Positions 46,579 to 59,525 of a DNA stretch of 64,000 nucleotides are shown in pieces. The position numbers and the translations under genes were made by a program. Below the pieces are notes generated by a model. It ran no database searches and was not told the origin of the DNA. It was given only the letters and a program-made list of their open reading frames with translations. Location of the stretch: the NCBI RefSeq assembly GCF_002127325.2, contig NC_035441.2, positions 150,692,124 through 150,756,123 of the forward strand, written 5' to 3'. The stretch is from Helianthus annuus. Taxonomy: Eukaryota > Streptophyta > Magnoliopsida > Asterales > Asteraceae. The first letter of the stretch is position 1; each line of letters opens with the position of its first letter.

Positions 46579-47946
46579 CCCCCCCGGCAGTTTAAATGTG
46601 AAAAGGATTAGACAGACCTAAAGACTTACACATGTCTGCATGAGTTTTTGGCAGCAGTCCTTTAGTAAAAATATCTGCCAGTTGATGTTTAGACTTGACA
46701 CCAATGGTTTTAATTAATCCTGAAGCAATTTTTTCTCGCAAAAAGAAAAGGTCAACCTCGAAGTGTTTTGTTCTGTCATGAAAGACAGGGTTGGCAGCAA
46801 TAGATAAGGCTGTTGAGTTATCACATTTTAGCGCAACAAGAATATCCACATCCACTTTCAGTTCTCTTAAGATGTTTAACAACCATAAAACTTCACATGT
46901 AGCATTGCACATGGACCGATATTCTGCTTCGGTAGAAGATCTCGAAACAACGTTTTGCTTTTTGCTTTTTCAGGAAATCAATGAGCTGCCAAGGAATATA
47001 CAGAAGCCGGTGACAGATCTGCGGCTTTCAACACATTTTGCCTAGTCCGAATCTGCAAATACTGTCAAATGAAAGGTGCTACTTTTTTGAAATAGAATGC
47101 CAGTACCAGGGGCTCCTTTTAAGTAGCGCAGAACCTTGAAGGCAATTTGGGTATGAGCCTCAGTTGGTTTATGCATAAACTGAGACAAATAATGAACCGA
47201 ATAGGCAATGTCCGGTCTTGTATGTGATAGGTAAATTAATTTACCTATTAGTTTTTGATACTGTGTGACATCAACAAGTTTTGACTTATTGAGAGTTAGA
47301 TTTGTCAAAACATGATTTTGATCTATGGGACAACTGTTGGGCTTACTTCCACTCATCCCATATTCATTTAATAGGTCCATACAGTACTTCCTCTGAGAGA
47401 GACAAATACCATCGTTAGCTTTAATTACCTCAATGCCCAGAAAATATTTAAGTAGACCAAGATCTTTGATTAAAAACTCAGTTTTCAAAAATTTCTTAAT
47501 TTTATTTATCTCGTCTTCACAGTTCCCAGTTATAACAATATCATCTACATAAACAAGAAGCACAATAAATACAGAATTCACAGATTTGATGAACATGGAA
47601 TGATCACACTTAGATTGTGTAAAGCCAATTTTGACCAACACTTGAACAAGTTTTTCATTCCACATTCGTGGAGCTTGCTTTAGACCATATAAAGACTTGT
47701 TCAACTTACATACTTTGTTCCCTTTAACATTCAACCCGTCAGGTAAAGTCATATAAACTTCCTCCCTAAGTTTACCATACAGAAAGGCATTATTAATATC
47801 AAGTTGATACAAGGGCCAATCATTTTGGATAGATAGGCTAATAACACATCTGACAGTTACCATTTTAACAACAGGGGAGAATGTTTCCTCAAAGTTAATC
47901 CCCTCTCGTTGGTTAAAGCCTTTGGCTACAAGCCTAGCTTTGAACT
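46579..47946 (-). pseudogene. copia pol, RT C-terminal part and RNase H, with two nonsense codons
   Basis: This segment reads from FKARLVAKGFN at 47946 through RT (QLDINNAFLYGKL, YGLKQAPR, catalytic YVDD near 47545) into RNase H (SSTEAEYRSM, KCDNSTALSIA, HQLADIFTKGL) ending at 46592. It is one frame with two in-frame stops at 47042-47044 and 46970-46972. Both sit where copia proteins usually have Trp and each is explained by one G-to-A change (TGG to TAG and TGG to TGA). It continues the segment at 54787-56939; the two were one gene before the insertion of the LTR element between them. Confidence 0.85.
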
Positions 47947-49392
47947 TGTCACGACCCTCGACCCCATCTGGCCGGAATCGGTGCCGTGAGCAGTCCAGTG
48001 GTACCGGTGATTATTTTGAAAAACATTGCAGCGGAAATTTCATCAGGACCGTGAGTTAGGAAAATATCAGAGTTTAGAAACACCGGATTTTATTTAAATA
48101 GATGGAATAAATTCCATGTTTTACAACGGTAGCTTTTAATACGGGATAAACCCAAAAACAATATTTCTTAAGTTGATTTAATTAATAAAATAAGCCACTT
48201 CTTGAAGTCTTTTAGTGCCGGATCCAATCCTTACTCCAATCTACTGTAATTACCTGAAACGTGTTTTAAAAAGGTTTTGTCAGCGGGAAATACTGAGTGA
48301 ATCATTCAGTTTACTAAAATGACTCGTTTATTATAATTTACAGTATTAAGAGAGATTACAATGTTTCTGATATCTACCAACTACCCACAGTATTTGTCAC
48401 TCGACCGGATCTGTGACTGTGGTCATATCACCATTGGCTGCCCCAATGAATGACGAATATCACTTAATTTTAGGTTCGCCCATCTAAAGTGATAACAACA
48501 GTAGTAATGTGCACAATACCCCACATACCGGCTGTAATTTGGTGATTACATAAACTTAATCACTATAATTATAATTCTGAAAATAATTTGGAGTATTGTA
48601 AAACATTTGATAAAAAGAGAATGACTCACATTATAAACATGCAGATTCATACGGCCAAAGTTTAGTTTACAGGTAAGCCTTGATATATTGCAGATTTATA
48701 CAGGCAGAGCTTAGCCTATTGATTTAGCCTTGTAACCTAGTGCACACGAACTAGGTAGGTAACTTAATACAACAATTACGATAACTCACGAGATCAAATT
48801 CTCACAACGAACGACAAAGTGCAATACTTAAACATCCATCGATTTAACGACGAACGACAAAGTATAACCCTAATGTGGGCGGCACTTAAACATCCATTGG
48901 ATATATTGATCGGTCGGAAAATGAATCGTAATAGCAATCGAGTTATTACCCTGATTGCGGCAGCACTTCGTGACCGTGTGTGTTTTAAGAGTATACAGAG
49001 TATAACACCGTGTGTATTTCGACTTTGAACGTCGATTTTGTGCCCAGATTCAAGTGCCAAGGCCTGCTATTTCTACACAAAATTGGCCATGCTTACGGAC
49101 CGTAAGCCTAACCCCTTTACGGTCCGTAAGGGGTACGAATCGACTATAGGGTTGCCATGCGTGGGACTAGCTTAGTTGAATCAATGAATTTGACCAATCA
49201 GATTGTAGCAACGTTTTATTTAGATAAACGTCCAACTAGGGTTTGCCCCCCTTGAATTTTAGGGGCCCTGATCCTGATTCCGATTGTTCTGGAAATTTTA
49301 GGGTTTATGCAGAATTACTTGGGTGTCTCAATTAGGGTTTCTTTATTGGATAATTATCATATTAAATTTTAATTTTAGTGAGAGTTGTTACA
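47947..49392 (-). repeat. 3' LTR (left copy) of the nested element
   Basis: Runs TGTCACGACCCTCG to GAGAGTTGTTACA on the plus strand. By eye I count about 15 substitutions and no clear gap against the right copy, about 1% divergence. One of them (49073) breaks the TATA motif that is intact in the other copy. Confidence 0.9.
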
Positions 49393-52300
49393 TTCTCCCC
49401 ACCTTAATAAAAATCTCGTCCTCGAGATTTGGACTATGATATTTTCTTGGGTTTATGTTTCTTCTTTTAACAATGTATCGCGGAAATGGAATCAAAAGAT
49501 ATTTCGTGGGGTATGAATTTTTTTTTATAGAAACAATTGGATTCAATATTCGAAATGAACTTACTTTGATAAATTGAGGGAGATTCCGAAATAAATATCT
49601 ATTTGTGAATGGAAGTATGGAAAATGATTTGTTAATGATTATCCGAAAATCAATATCGTTTACTTAAATGGTACTGGATAATAAAATTTAGTGTATCGTA
49701 ATCTGAGTATATAATTGTACCAAGAATATGACAAATGGCGCATGAATAGGGTTTAGCACAGGCTACAAATCTATTTGGACGCTACAAAGTGTTTATAATG
49801 ATTGAAAGAATTTAATAATTATGATGACCGAATAAATTCACCGTTTTCGAAATTGAGAGTTTCAAGGAAGCGAATTTGGATATTTCAATAGATGAGATAT
49901 TCCGGTGAAATGATATAGTTTCCAAGGTGATTATGTTTAAGCCAAAAGATATATGATCTATATATATTTTTTTTAGAATGAATGTGAAGAACTTTTTGGA
50001 ATTAGTAAAATTCTTTGTCAGAAGAAAACTTACCTTGATTGGTACCTAGGGAAGACTTAAGATTGACTGGGTCAAAATGAAATGAAAACATGAAAATGTT
50101 TTGTCAAATATTGAATTATGATATGAGAAAATCAATGTGCTAAGATGGGTGATTTGTAAGAATACATGAAAAGATAATAAAGTTAGTGTATTTTTGTGTT
50201 AATACATAATTGTATTCAGATGACTTTAATCAAAAGGTTTGATTAAAGATAGGTGATCTTTTGATTTCCTAGAATAATAAATAAATATAGATAGGTTTAA
50301 AATATCAAAACCCGTGGTAATTTTGACAAAATAATGATATATGTTTTATAAATAGATTTATCCAATATTCTAGAACTCACGATTATCATTTTTAGAATCA
50401 AGTATGTTTAACTATAAGATTTTATAATAGAGTATTTTAAATCATAAAAGTAAAATAATAAATGTTTATTTTAATATCCAGCATACTTAAATATTGGCTT
50501 GCGTAAATAACATTTGATATTTTAATATATATATACATAAAAATATTTCCATAAGTATTTAATACTTGTGAAATATTAATCAAGTTGAACATTTATTTAT
50601 AATATGTCTTGTTCATGAATACTTAGACAATTATTTAGATAATGTTATTCGTCCCTTTAATTGTTTTATGAAAATATGTCTTCTCTTTACAGTACAAAGT
50701 ATATATATTTATATATATATAATATAAAATATTTTTATATATATATATATATAATTGAAATTTACTAAATAAGTATAATGATTTAATTTATATATATATA
50801 TATATATTAAATAGTTATTATCATGGTTGAATATTGGTTAGTGCTGCCTTGTTTAAGCATAGGTGGCCAGTCCATGCCTAACTAAGGCTAGGCTATTCAA
50901 TACATGCCCTTGATAATAACTCTAGTAAAAAATAATACCAACACTATTACTATTAATATATTATTACTAATAATAAAACTAATATTAATTGCCAATAATA
51001 AATGCATAAACTTAAATGAGAATATACTTCAAACAAAATTTTATACGTAAAAATATAAATTCTTTACCTTAATGGTTTTAACAAAATTTTAAATACAGGA
51101 ATACTATATTGTAAGTTTCTATATATAATCAATTAAGTTTATATAATGTTTTTCGATCAATGATGATAAGGTAAGAAATATCACGAAATGCTCGATTGAG
51201 TTTGTAAGGACTACAGAATTAGGACATGAAATGGTGGATCATTATCTTAGCACACAATTGTGTTAAGATTGCTTTTATAAAATAAATCAACAAAGCAGAT
51301 TCAATATAAATAAATAAATAATTAGATCCTAGATTAGCGCAATCTACAAATTTTGTGAAAATGTCATTACAAAGTGATCGTGATCAAAGAAATGATTTGA
51401 TGAATTTCGAGGACTAAACAAGCATGTTATGGTTCAAGAGAATTGAAGTGCTTGTTGGGGACTATTTTGAATATGATGGTTTCAATCCATCATATGGGAC
51501 TTCGAATTGAATACGTATTGCGAGCAAGTTCAAATAATTGAACTGGGTGTAAACAAAACGAGTTCATGTATCACTAAGAAATTTTGGATGTGGTTACAAC
51601 AAAACCATGTATGCTAAGGGGAATTGAGTTTTTTTTTTCAAGAAACTTATTGACTTGATATCAAAAAGTCAACGTTTTGCAATAAACGTGGTTTATCAAT
51701 GCAAAGATCAAGTATAGTAAAACGAGATTTGAACTTTTGATAAAACAACAAATTGGAATGAAAACCTCCTATGGTCTTTGTAACTCAAATGAACCACATG
51801 TATAACAAACAGTGCATGTGTACCGTGTAGATTTACCAAGAAATGAAATGGATCAATATTTGCTACTATGAAAGAAATCTTTATGGTATGATGACCATTT
51901 AATTATAGGCAGAAGTCAGAATTGCACTGAAGGAATATAAGAACTTTTATCTGGAACTTCGTGTGATAACCTTTGTTAAGTGACATTACCAAGGAATGTC
52001 GAATGAAATGAAATGAAATAGGTGATTTGCAAAGGTAGATGACTTCTTTTGTGGTGCTAATAATTATGACTATAATTAGACTATGCACCTATGGTTGTGA
52101 AATATTGTTCTAATGTACCTCAGCGAGATTCAGATCGTTTGTAGGATCATGTGGCAAAGTGCTTCTTTTTGATTAGTAGTTTTCTACTGACAGAATTAGT
52201 ATTGGTGTCATCGTGCCCAATTTATATTTTTCAAAGGTCTTGCCTTGGAAGTCGTGTGTGATAAACTTCGACGTCTGTGGACATATAAATTAAGTTTCAT

Positions 52301-53340
52301 GTGTTTTCTTGTGCATTATCACAACTTTACTTGCTTCTTACTGGCATTAATAGTTTATGGTAATGTATTGGAAATTCTTATATTTTTGATGGTGTCTCAA
52401 CTTAATGGGTTTCCAGTATTATTATTGTCGCTCGAGTTACGAGGTAGATGATCAAACGAAATAATGTTTGACATCGAAATTAAAGATATATGCGAGAGAT
52501 TCCTGATAAAGAAATCTATATACATATGCTTGTGCTTTATTCTTAATTGACTTTTGGAATTCCTTATAGATATACATATCTATATTATATATTTCACATG
52601 TTGTAATATACATACCTTTCATAGGGTTAAATGTATATAATAGATTCATATTTCCAAAAACCAGTCAGATATTTGGTCATGATACTATTTAGGGAAATCT
52701 TGTTACTGGTTTGACATACCATTTCTCCCGTCTTATCCGGTTCGCGCCGGAGTGGTAATTTCAGTATATCCGGACAAGCTGGAGAGTCTGCTACTCTATA
52801 CCCAGTTTTGCCGGAGAAAATTTTCTATTTCCCATAAATAGTATCTTTTCAAGATTTTAAAAGTGCCTCTTTTATTAGGGCTTTTATCCAGAATCAAGGA
52901 AATTTATATTTCCATAACATATCTTTATTCTAAACCAAGTAATATCAATAAGCAAGAATTAATAGCAATTAAGTGCTATTACCTGCTAACCGTCATTCTT
53001 ATAGCATACCACTATCCATTACATTATACTTATATAAGTAATTTTATCTTGAAGCTTATATTAAGGCAAAATTTTTAAGTTCAAGTCTAAATATTATTCA
53101 GAGTGTTTATCAGATAATATTAAGTTTCTAATTCTCGTTTAAACTTAGGTATTATTATAACACCTAATTGCGTAAACAAGTGGCTTAGCTTATACTAAGG
53201 CATCTTTTCTTATGTTCAAGTCTAACTACTATCGGCTGTGCTACCATTTAACAGTAATCTCCTAACTCTTTTTATTTTAAGCTTAAGTATTATTATCACA
53301 ACACTTATAGGCTTAAAGCAGTGGCTCTGATACCACCTTC
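49393..53340 (-). other. interior of the nested element, non-coding
   Basis: The polypurine tract (minus AAGGTGGGGAGAA, 49393-49405) is at the left and the PBS TGGTATCAGAGCC (53323-53335) at the right, 5 bases inside the LTR. The remainder is AT-rich with several (TA)n stretches (50700-50810). It has no domain I can recognise; frames such as 51903-52088 and 52863-53078 are not supported. Confidence 0.75.
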
Positions 53341-54786
53341 TGTCACGACCCCCGACCCCATCTGGCCGGAATCGGTACCGTGAGCAGTCCAGTGGTACCG
53401 GTGATTATTTTGAAAAACATTGCAGCGAAAATTTCATCAGGACCGTGAGTTAGGAAAATATCAGAGTTTAGAAACACCGGATTTTATTTAAATAGATGGA
53501 ATAAATTCCATGTTTTACAAAGGTAGCTTTTAATACGGGATAAACCCAAAAACAATATTTCTTAAGTTGATTTAATTAATAAAATAAGCCACTTCTTGAA
53601 GTCTTTTAGTGCCGGATCCAATCCTTACTCCAATCTACTGTAATTACCTGAAACGTGTTTTAAAAAGGTTTTGTCAGCGGGAAATACTGAGTGAATCATT
53701 CAGTTTACTAAAATGACTCGTTTATTATAATTTACAGTATTAAGAGAGATTACAATGTTTCTGATATCTACCAACTACCCACAGTATTTGTCACTCGACC
53801 GGATCTGTGACTGTGGTCATATCACCATTGGCTGCCCCAATGAATGACGAATATCACTTAATTTTAGGTTCGCCCATCTAAAGTGATAACAACAGTAGTA
53901 ATGTGCACAATACCCCACATACCGGCTGTAATTTGGTGATTACATAAACTTAATCACTATAATTATAATTCTGAAAATAATTTGGAGTATTGTAAAACAT
54001 TTGATAAAAAGAGAATGACTCACATTATAAACATGCAGATTCATACGGCCAAAGTTTAGTTTACAGGTAAGCCTTGATATATTGCAGATTTATACAGGCA
54101 GAGCTTAGACAATTGATTTAGCCTTGTAACCTAGTGCACACGAACTAGGTAGGTAACTTAATACAACAATTACGATAACTCACGAGATCAAATTCTCACA
54201 ACGAACGATAAAGTGCAATACTTAAACACCCATCGATTTAACGACGAACGACAAAGTATAACCCTAATGTGGGCGGCACTTAAACATCCATTGGATATAT
54301 TGATCGGTCGGAAAATGAATCGTAATAGCAATCGAGTTATTACCCTGATTGCGGCAGCACTTCGTGACCGTGTGTGTTTTAAGAGTATACAGAGTATAAC
54401 TCCGTGTGTATTTCGACTTTGAACGTCGATTTTGTGCCCAGATTCAAGTGCCAAGGCCTGCTATTTATACACAAAATTGGCCATGCTTACGGACCGTAAG
54501 CCTAACCCCTTTACGGTCCGTAAGGGGTACGAACCGACTATAGGGTTGGCACGCGTGGGACTAGCTTAGCTGAATCAATGAATTTGACCAATCAGATTGT
54601 AGCAACGTTTTATTTAGATAAATGTCCAACTAGGGTTTGCCCCCCTTGAATTTTAGGGGCCCTGATCCTGATTCCGATTGTTCTGGAAATTTTAGGGTTT
54701 ATGCAGAATTACTTGGGTGTCTCAATTAGGGTTTCTTTATTGGATAATTATCATATTAAATTTTAATTTTAGTGAGAGTTGTTACA
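53341..54786 (-). repeat. 5' LTR (right copy) of the nested element
   Basis: Same termini and length as the left copy. The minus strand carries an intact TATAAATAG (54469-54461). Just upstream in the transcription direction is a pair of GC palindromes, CTTACGGACCGTAAG and TTTACGGTCCGTAAG (54486-54525). Confidence 0.9.
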
Positions 54787-56939
54787 GAACCTATCTATTT
54801 CCCCTGTTGACTTGTATTTGACTTTAAATACCCATTTACACCCAATAGGTTTTTTACCACTAGGAAGATCAACAATATCCCATGTATTATTTTTATACAA
54901 CGTAGACAATTCATCATTCATAGCATCAACCCACCTTTTATCATCAAGAACATCTCTATAAGTGCATGGTTCAATTATTTTATTAATATTAGCAGCAAGG
55001 CAAATGTTTTCACTAGGTAAGTTTGAATAATTGAAAACTTTATCATAACTATATCTAGCATTCCCAACAACATAATCATCGAATCTTTTAGGAACAGAGG
55101 CGGACCTAGTGGACCTTCTAATGTTTTGAGTACCCTCAGGAAGGTTGGACTCATCACTAATGCCACTAGACTCAGCCCTCACAGGTTTAGTTGCAGCACC
55201 CATGGACTCATTCCTGTCAGACACATCATCAGTTCCTGATGATTGCTGAGTATCACTATCAACAGTTGACTCAATTGCATCACTGTGTTGCTGAGTCACA
55301 GTGGTTGAGTCAGTAACATCCTTCTCTTCATCATTGGGATTTTTATCACTTGAGGTTTCAAAATTGTCAAAGAAGTTGAGTTGGTTTAAAAAGTTTGTAC
55401 TTATTTGTTCATGAGTGTTATTTTTAAAAGGGAAGACAGTTTCATGAAAGCTGACATTCCTAGAGAAAATGAATTTTCTTTGTTCTAGACTCCAAACCTT
55501 ATATCCCTTTTTGAGGTTGGAATATCCCATAAAAACATATTTTTCAGCTCGTTCCTCAAGTTTATCAGAATTGTCTAAAATGGTAAAATAGCAAAGACAA
55601 CCAAAAACTTTCAAGTGATCAAGAGAATGTTTAAAGCCAAATAGCATTTCATAAGGAGAACAACCATGCAACACAGAAGAAGGAAACCTGTTAATTAAGT
55701 AGGAAGCAGTAAGTACACATTCAGACCAATATTTAAGAGGGACTTTAGACTGAAATAATAAAGCTCTTGCAACATTTAGCAAGTGTCTATGTTTTCTCTC
55801 AACAATACCATTTTGTTATGGAGTATATGTGCATGAGGTTTGATGAATGATCCCTTTGTTTTAACAAAAAGATGATATTTGAGAGTTAATGAACTCGGAT
55901 CCGTTATCACTACGAAAAACCTTGATATTGACTTCAAATTGAGTTTTGACCAGATTGTAAAAGCTTTGTATGTTTTTAAATACTTCTGATTTGGATTTTA
56001 GTAAGTAGACCCAACAGACCTGGTAAAATCATCAAAAACTGTGAGGAAAAATTTGTACCCATCTATAGTGACTTTGTAGGGACCCCAAACATCCAAGTGA
56101 ACTAGATCCCTTACTTTAGATGACCTATGTTCCCTTAGAGGAAAGGGAACTCTATGTTGTTTGGCTTTGTGACAGATGTCACAAGGCTTGGTGTCATTTG
56201 ACTCAGTTTTAATTTGTAAGACTTTCAAGACTTGTTCAGCTGGGTGACCCAGCCTTGAGTGCCAGAGCTTTATATTTTCAGTTTTACTTAAGCAAGAAAA
56301 ATTAGTGCCTAGAGGGTTACCATAAAAGTACAAACCCTCAGTTTGTCTACCAGTCACCAGGGTTTTCTTTGTGCAGGAATCCTGAATGTAACAAGTATTT
56401 TCATCAAAAATAACCCCAAGCTTGTTGTCCTTAGCTAACTTATAAACAGAAATAAGATTCACATAGTACTCTGGCACAACAAAAACATCTTTTAAAATCA
56501 CAGAATCTGATAGCTTAAAGGACCCAATTTTAGTGACTTTTGCATTTGTCCCATTTGGATGTTTAATGGTAATATTATATTCAGACACATCAACTAAGTT
56601 AAACATGTTTTCACTGGTCATGACCATATGCTGGTTTGCACCAGAATCAATGATCCAATTCATATTCTGTGTTGAAGGTCCATAGAGTTAAAACAGAATT
56701 TTTTTTGTAATCTCCTAGAGCAGAGATGGAGTTAAAGCATTTACCTCCTACATTGGACTCTTCAGTTTTATTTTCATTCAGCAAACCTAGCAACTTAGAA
56801 AACTGATCAGCAGACAGAGTGTTCAAAGAATTAGCACTTTTGTCACCCACAGAGTTATTCACAGAAGGACTATTGTTGCTATTAGTAGAATTATTAGACC
56901 TAGACCATTGACCATTTTGATTTGGTTTTTGTCTATAAT
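54787..56939 (-). pseudogene. copia Gag C-terminal part, protease, integrase and RT N-terminal part, broken
   Basis: Minus-strand reading gives an Asn/Ser-rich Gag tail and a protease with WIIDSGANQHM near 56655. The integrase zinc finger follows (LWHSRLGHP...CDICHKAKQHR), then the integrase core start (FLTVFDDFTRS), its remainder, and the RT start to GEIDRF at 54787. Breaks are a one-base loss near 56013 and two in-frame TAA codons (55861-55863 and 55816-55818), the latter where Gln is expected. The Gag side is cut at 56940 by a gypsy LTR, so the N-terminal half of Gag and the 5' LTR are missing. It joins in frame to 47946 across the nested element. Confidence 0.85.
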
Positions 56940-59525
56940 TGTCACACCCCGATATTTCCACGTATTACCGGTAGGCCCGGTGGGGAGTATCGTGACGTAG
57001 TCCATATCGTCATAGTCAAACAACACAATTTAATGCACAGCAAAAGCAAAAGATATAACATTACAAACCGAATGAAAATTAATATCAAAGTATTACAAAC
57101 GGAAGGTAAAGGATCCACAGGCGGATCAAATAAAAGATAACTGTTCAACAGATTCTAAGAGCATGTTTGGCTAAGCTTTTCCAACCAACTTATTGACTTA
57201 ATAAAAAAGCCAATAAGGAGTTTTAGTGTTTGGCAAATGCAAAAGTCCTTTTCAAAATGACTTTTTGAGAAGGAGAAAAAGTCATCAAAAAGTCATTTTT
57301 GAAAAGTTAGAATGTTGTGACTTTTTGAACTAACTTATTGACTTATTAGCTTTTAGTCATTCTACATCAATAAGCTAAGCCAAACACTTTTTAAAAAAAG
57401 AACTTATTGACTTATTGGCTTTTCTCACCCCATAAGCTAATCCAAACACTTTTTTTTTAAAAAACTCCTTTTCAAAAAGTCATAAGTCAATAACCTTTTC
57501 CCAAAAGTCCTTTTTAACTTAAATAAGCTTAGCCAAACATGCCCTAAGTGACCAAGCTTGCAAGACTTTTATTTATTCACTCAGGAGTAGCCAGCCTATT
57601 CCGTCTAGTACCTGCACTTTAACCTTTTGGAAAATACGTCTGTTTACACTGGTAAATACAATTAACCGACTCATTTTGAAAAGAGTTTAAGAAAAATGAT
57701 TTGAATGCACAAGGCATAAAATATTTTTTTATAACTTGGGACAATCATTTAAAAATAATCTTGTATATAGTTTTAAATATTTGTCGTCTGTCAGGGCCGA
57801 TTAGAAGAGCTGGACAAGATTAACTGACACGCCACAGGTATAATACCCACAAGGTTAATTCCTTATTGTGGAGTACCTTTTTACATATGCAGCTGTCAGG
57901 TGTATGCCTACACCCCGTGCTTAAGTCGTGGCCATTTCAATGAATGATGCCAAGGATATCCGGGATATGGTCATTAACCTCCCAAAGGCCATATACCAAA
58001 CAATACAGATTAAAACGGGTTATGTAAATACATTAATCACAATCCGATTTAAATGACTACACACCCGACCAAGCGGTATTTTTATAATACCGTATCCCAA
58101 GCCCATATAACGGAAAATAAGTTAAAGGTATTTACCTGAGCAAATATTTAAATTTATCTCAACCGTATTCAACCAGCAAGTGCAAATAGCTTTTACTGGG
58201 CTCCTAAATCTGGAATAAAGGTTTTATTAACCTATTAGATCCCTAACGGGTCTCAATTAAGCCTAAACTTAGACTGGTTAGTTTTAAGGGAAGATATACG
58301 ATTCAAACGCAATATTAAGCGAAGACCGGATTAGAATGTGATTTAGACCCGACAAGTTTTAAGACTTGTATAATATGGGTAAACTAAACACATTCTGGAT
58401 TTTGAGATAAAAATGATAAGGTTTGACCCGTTTCGGTTAATTTATGCAAACTAGTTACATAAACCGCTCCGAACGCGAAAATGCATAACTGGTAAACAAA
58501 TGAGTCATGAACAGGTTTCATAAGTTAATATGCCTTAAATATGTTGTGACATCAGTAGGATACCTTCCATTATGCCCAAAATGGATTTAAACTCAAATTA
58601 TGCCCCGTAGGGGTATTTTGGTCATTTTAAAGGTTATAAAAGGGATTAAATATTAATCTAAGGTTCAGATCTGATATAATCAGTAAAAATACCTAATTTA
58701 ATAAGTTATATCAGTAGGGTATTGCATATATGTGAAATTTATCATTTATAACCAAACTATGCACCGAAGGGGCATTTTGGTAATTTCACATAAACTTTAA
58801 AGGTCAAAACTGGAATTCTGAGTTCAAAACTTTTGCTTACTGTTAAAGTATAAAAATTTACTTAAAACATCAATAGGTATTAAGTCTTATATGTTTAAAA
58901 TAGTTTTAACTCATACTATGCGTTTAAAACGCGTAAAAAGTCGGTTTTAAGCGATTTTCGGGTTAAAACAGGAAATCTGAGTTTTTGGTCAGTTCATAAA
59001 ATTCAAAATATTTTATTTATCATATAAAATCAGTAGCAAAAAGTTTGGTATCAAAATATTATGTAAAACTCATTTTATGCAAGAAAAGGGTATAACCGAC
59101 AATTACCGAATCAAAGCTATAACCCTATGTTAAGATCAGTTTAAAAATAAATAAAAATCTTCAAAAATCTCAAAATATTATATTACATCAGTGGGTAAAA
59201 AGTTTGGTGTCAAAATTTGGGTTTAAATAGGCTATATGCTAATTATGCCGTTTAATTAATAAAAAGCTTCTTAATTACGATATTGAGCATAACTCCTAAT
59301 CTAGACCTCAAACTGATGTCAAATTTTTAGGACATGTTTATAATTCAGTAATAAAGGTTATTGTCCTCTTACAGTTTCAAAAATCTCGTTTTAAGGTCAA
59401 AAGGGCATAATGGTCAACTTTTAGGCATATAACGGAAACATGCAAATGAATCAGATAAATTAGGAACCAAGTTGCATAATCACAGAGGGTTATACTAACA
59501 TATAACCTGGTCCTAATAGAGCTCT
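56940..59525 (-). repeat. truncated gypsy LTR inserted in copia gag
   Basis: Begins TGTCACACCCCGATATTTCC and aligns with the LTR at 7337 from its U5 end through ATAACCTGGTCCTA (compare 9168), in the same order and orientation. It carries a 386-bp MITE at 57159. Homology stops at about 59525-59540, before the TATA box, and the next sequence is an unrelated retroelement frame, so the LTR is truncated. Small frames inside are not genes. Confidence 0.75.
57159..57544. mobile_element. MITE with TAA duplication inside the truncated LTR
   Basis: Termini GAGCATGTTTGGCTAAGCTT and AAGCTTAGCCAAACATGCCC are near-perfect inverted repeats. They are flanked by TAA at 57156-57158 and 57545-57547. The interior repeats AACTTATTGACTTATT and AAAAAGTCA. 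The homologous LTR at 7337 has no insert at the matching place (about 7556-7575), which confirms the borders. Confidence 0.8.

Larger units (their letters stand above)
47947..54786 (-). mobile_element. young non-coding LTR retrotransposon nested in copia pol
   Basis: Two 1446-bp LTRs flank a 3.95 kb interior. The flanking 5-bp sites are GAACT (47942-47946) and GAACC (54787-54791); the copia coding phase shows the original site was GAACC, so the duplication carries one later change. PBS (53323-53335) and PPT (49393-49405) place the element on the minus strand. No frame above about 70 codons occurs in the interior, and none carries retroelement motifs. It must rely on proteins from another element, probably a gypsy relative, judging by LTR termini and PBS type. 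Confidence 0.9.

Noticed and set aside
48794..49060. 88-codon minus-strand frame, repeated at 54188-54454
   Set aside because: The repetition only reflects the two LTR copies; the frame crosses the LTR promoter area and has no domain.
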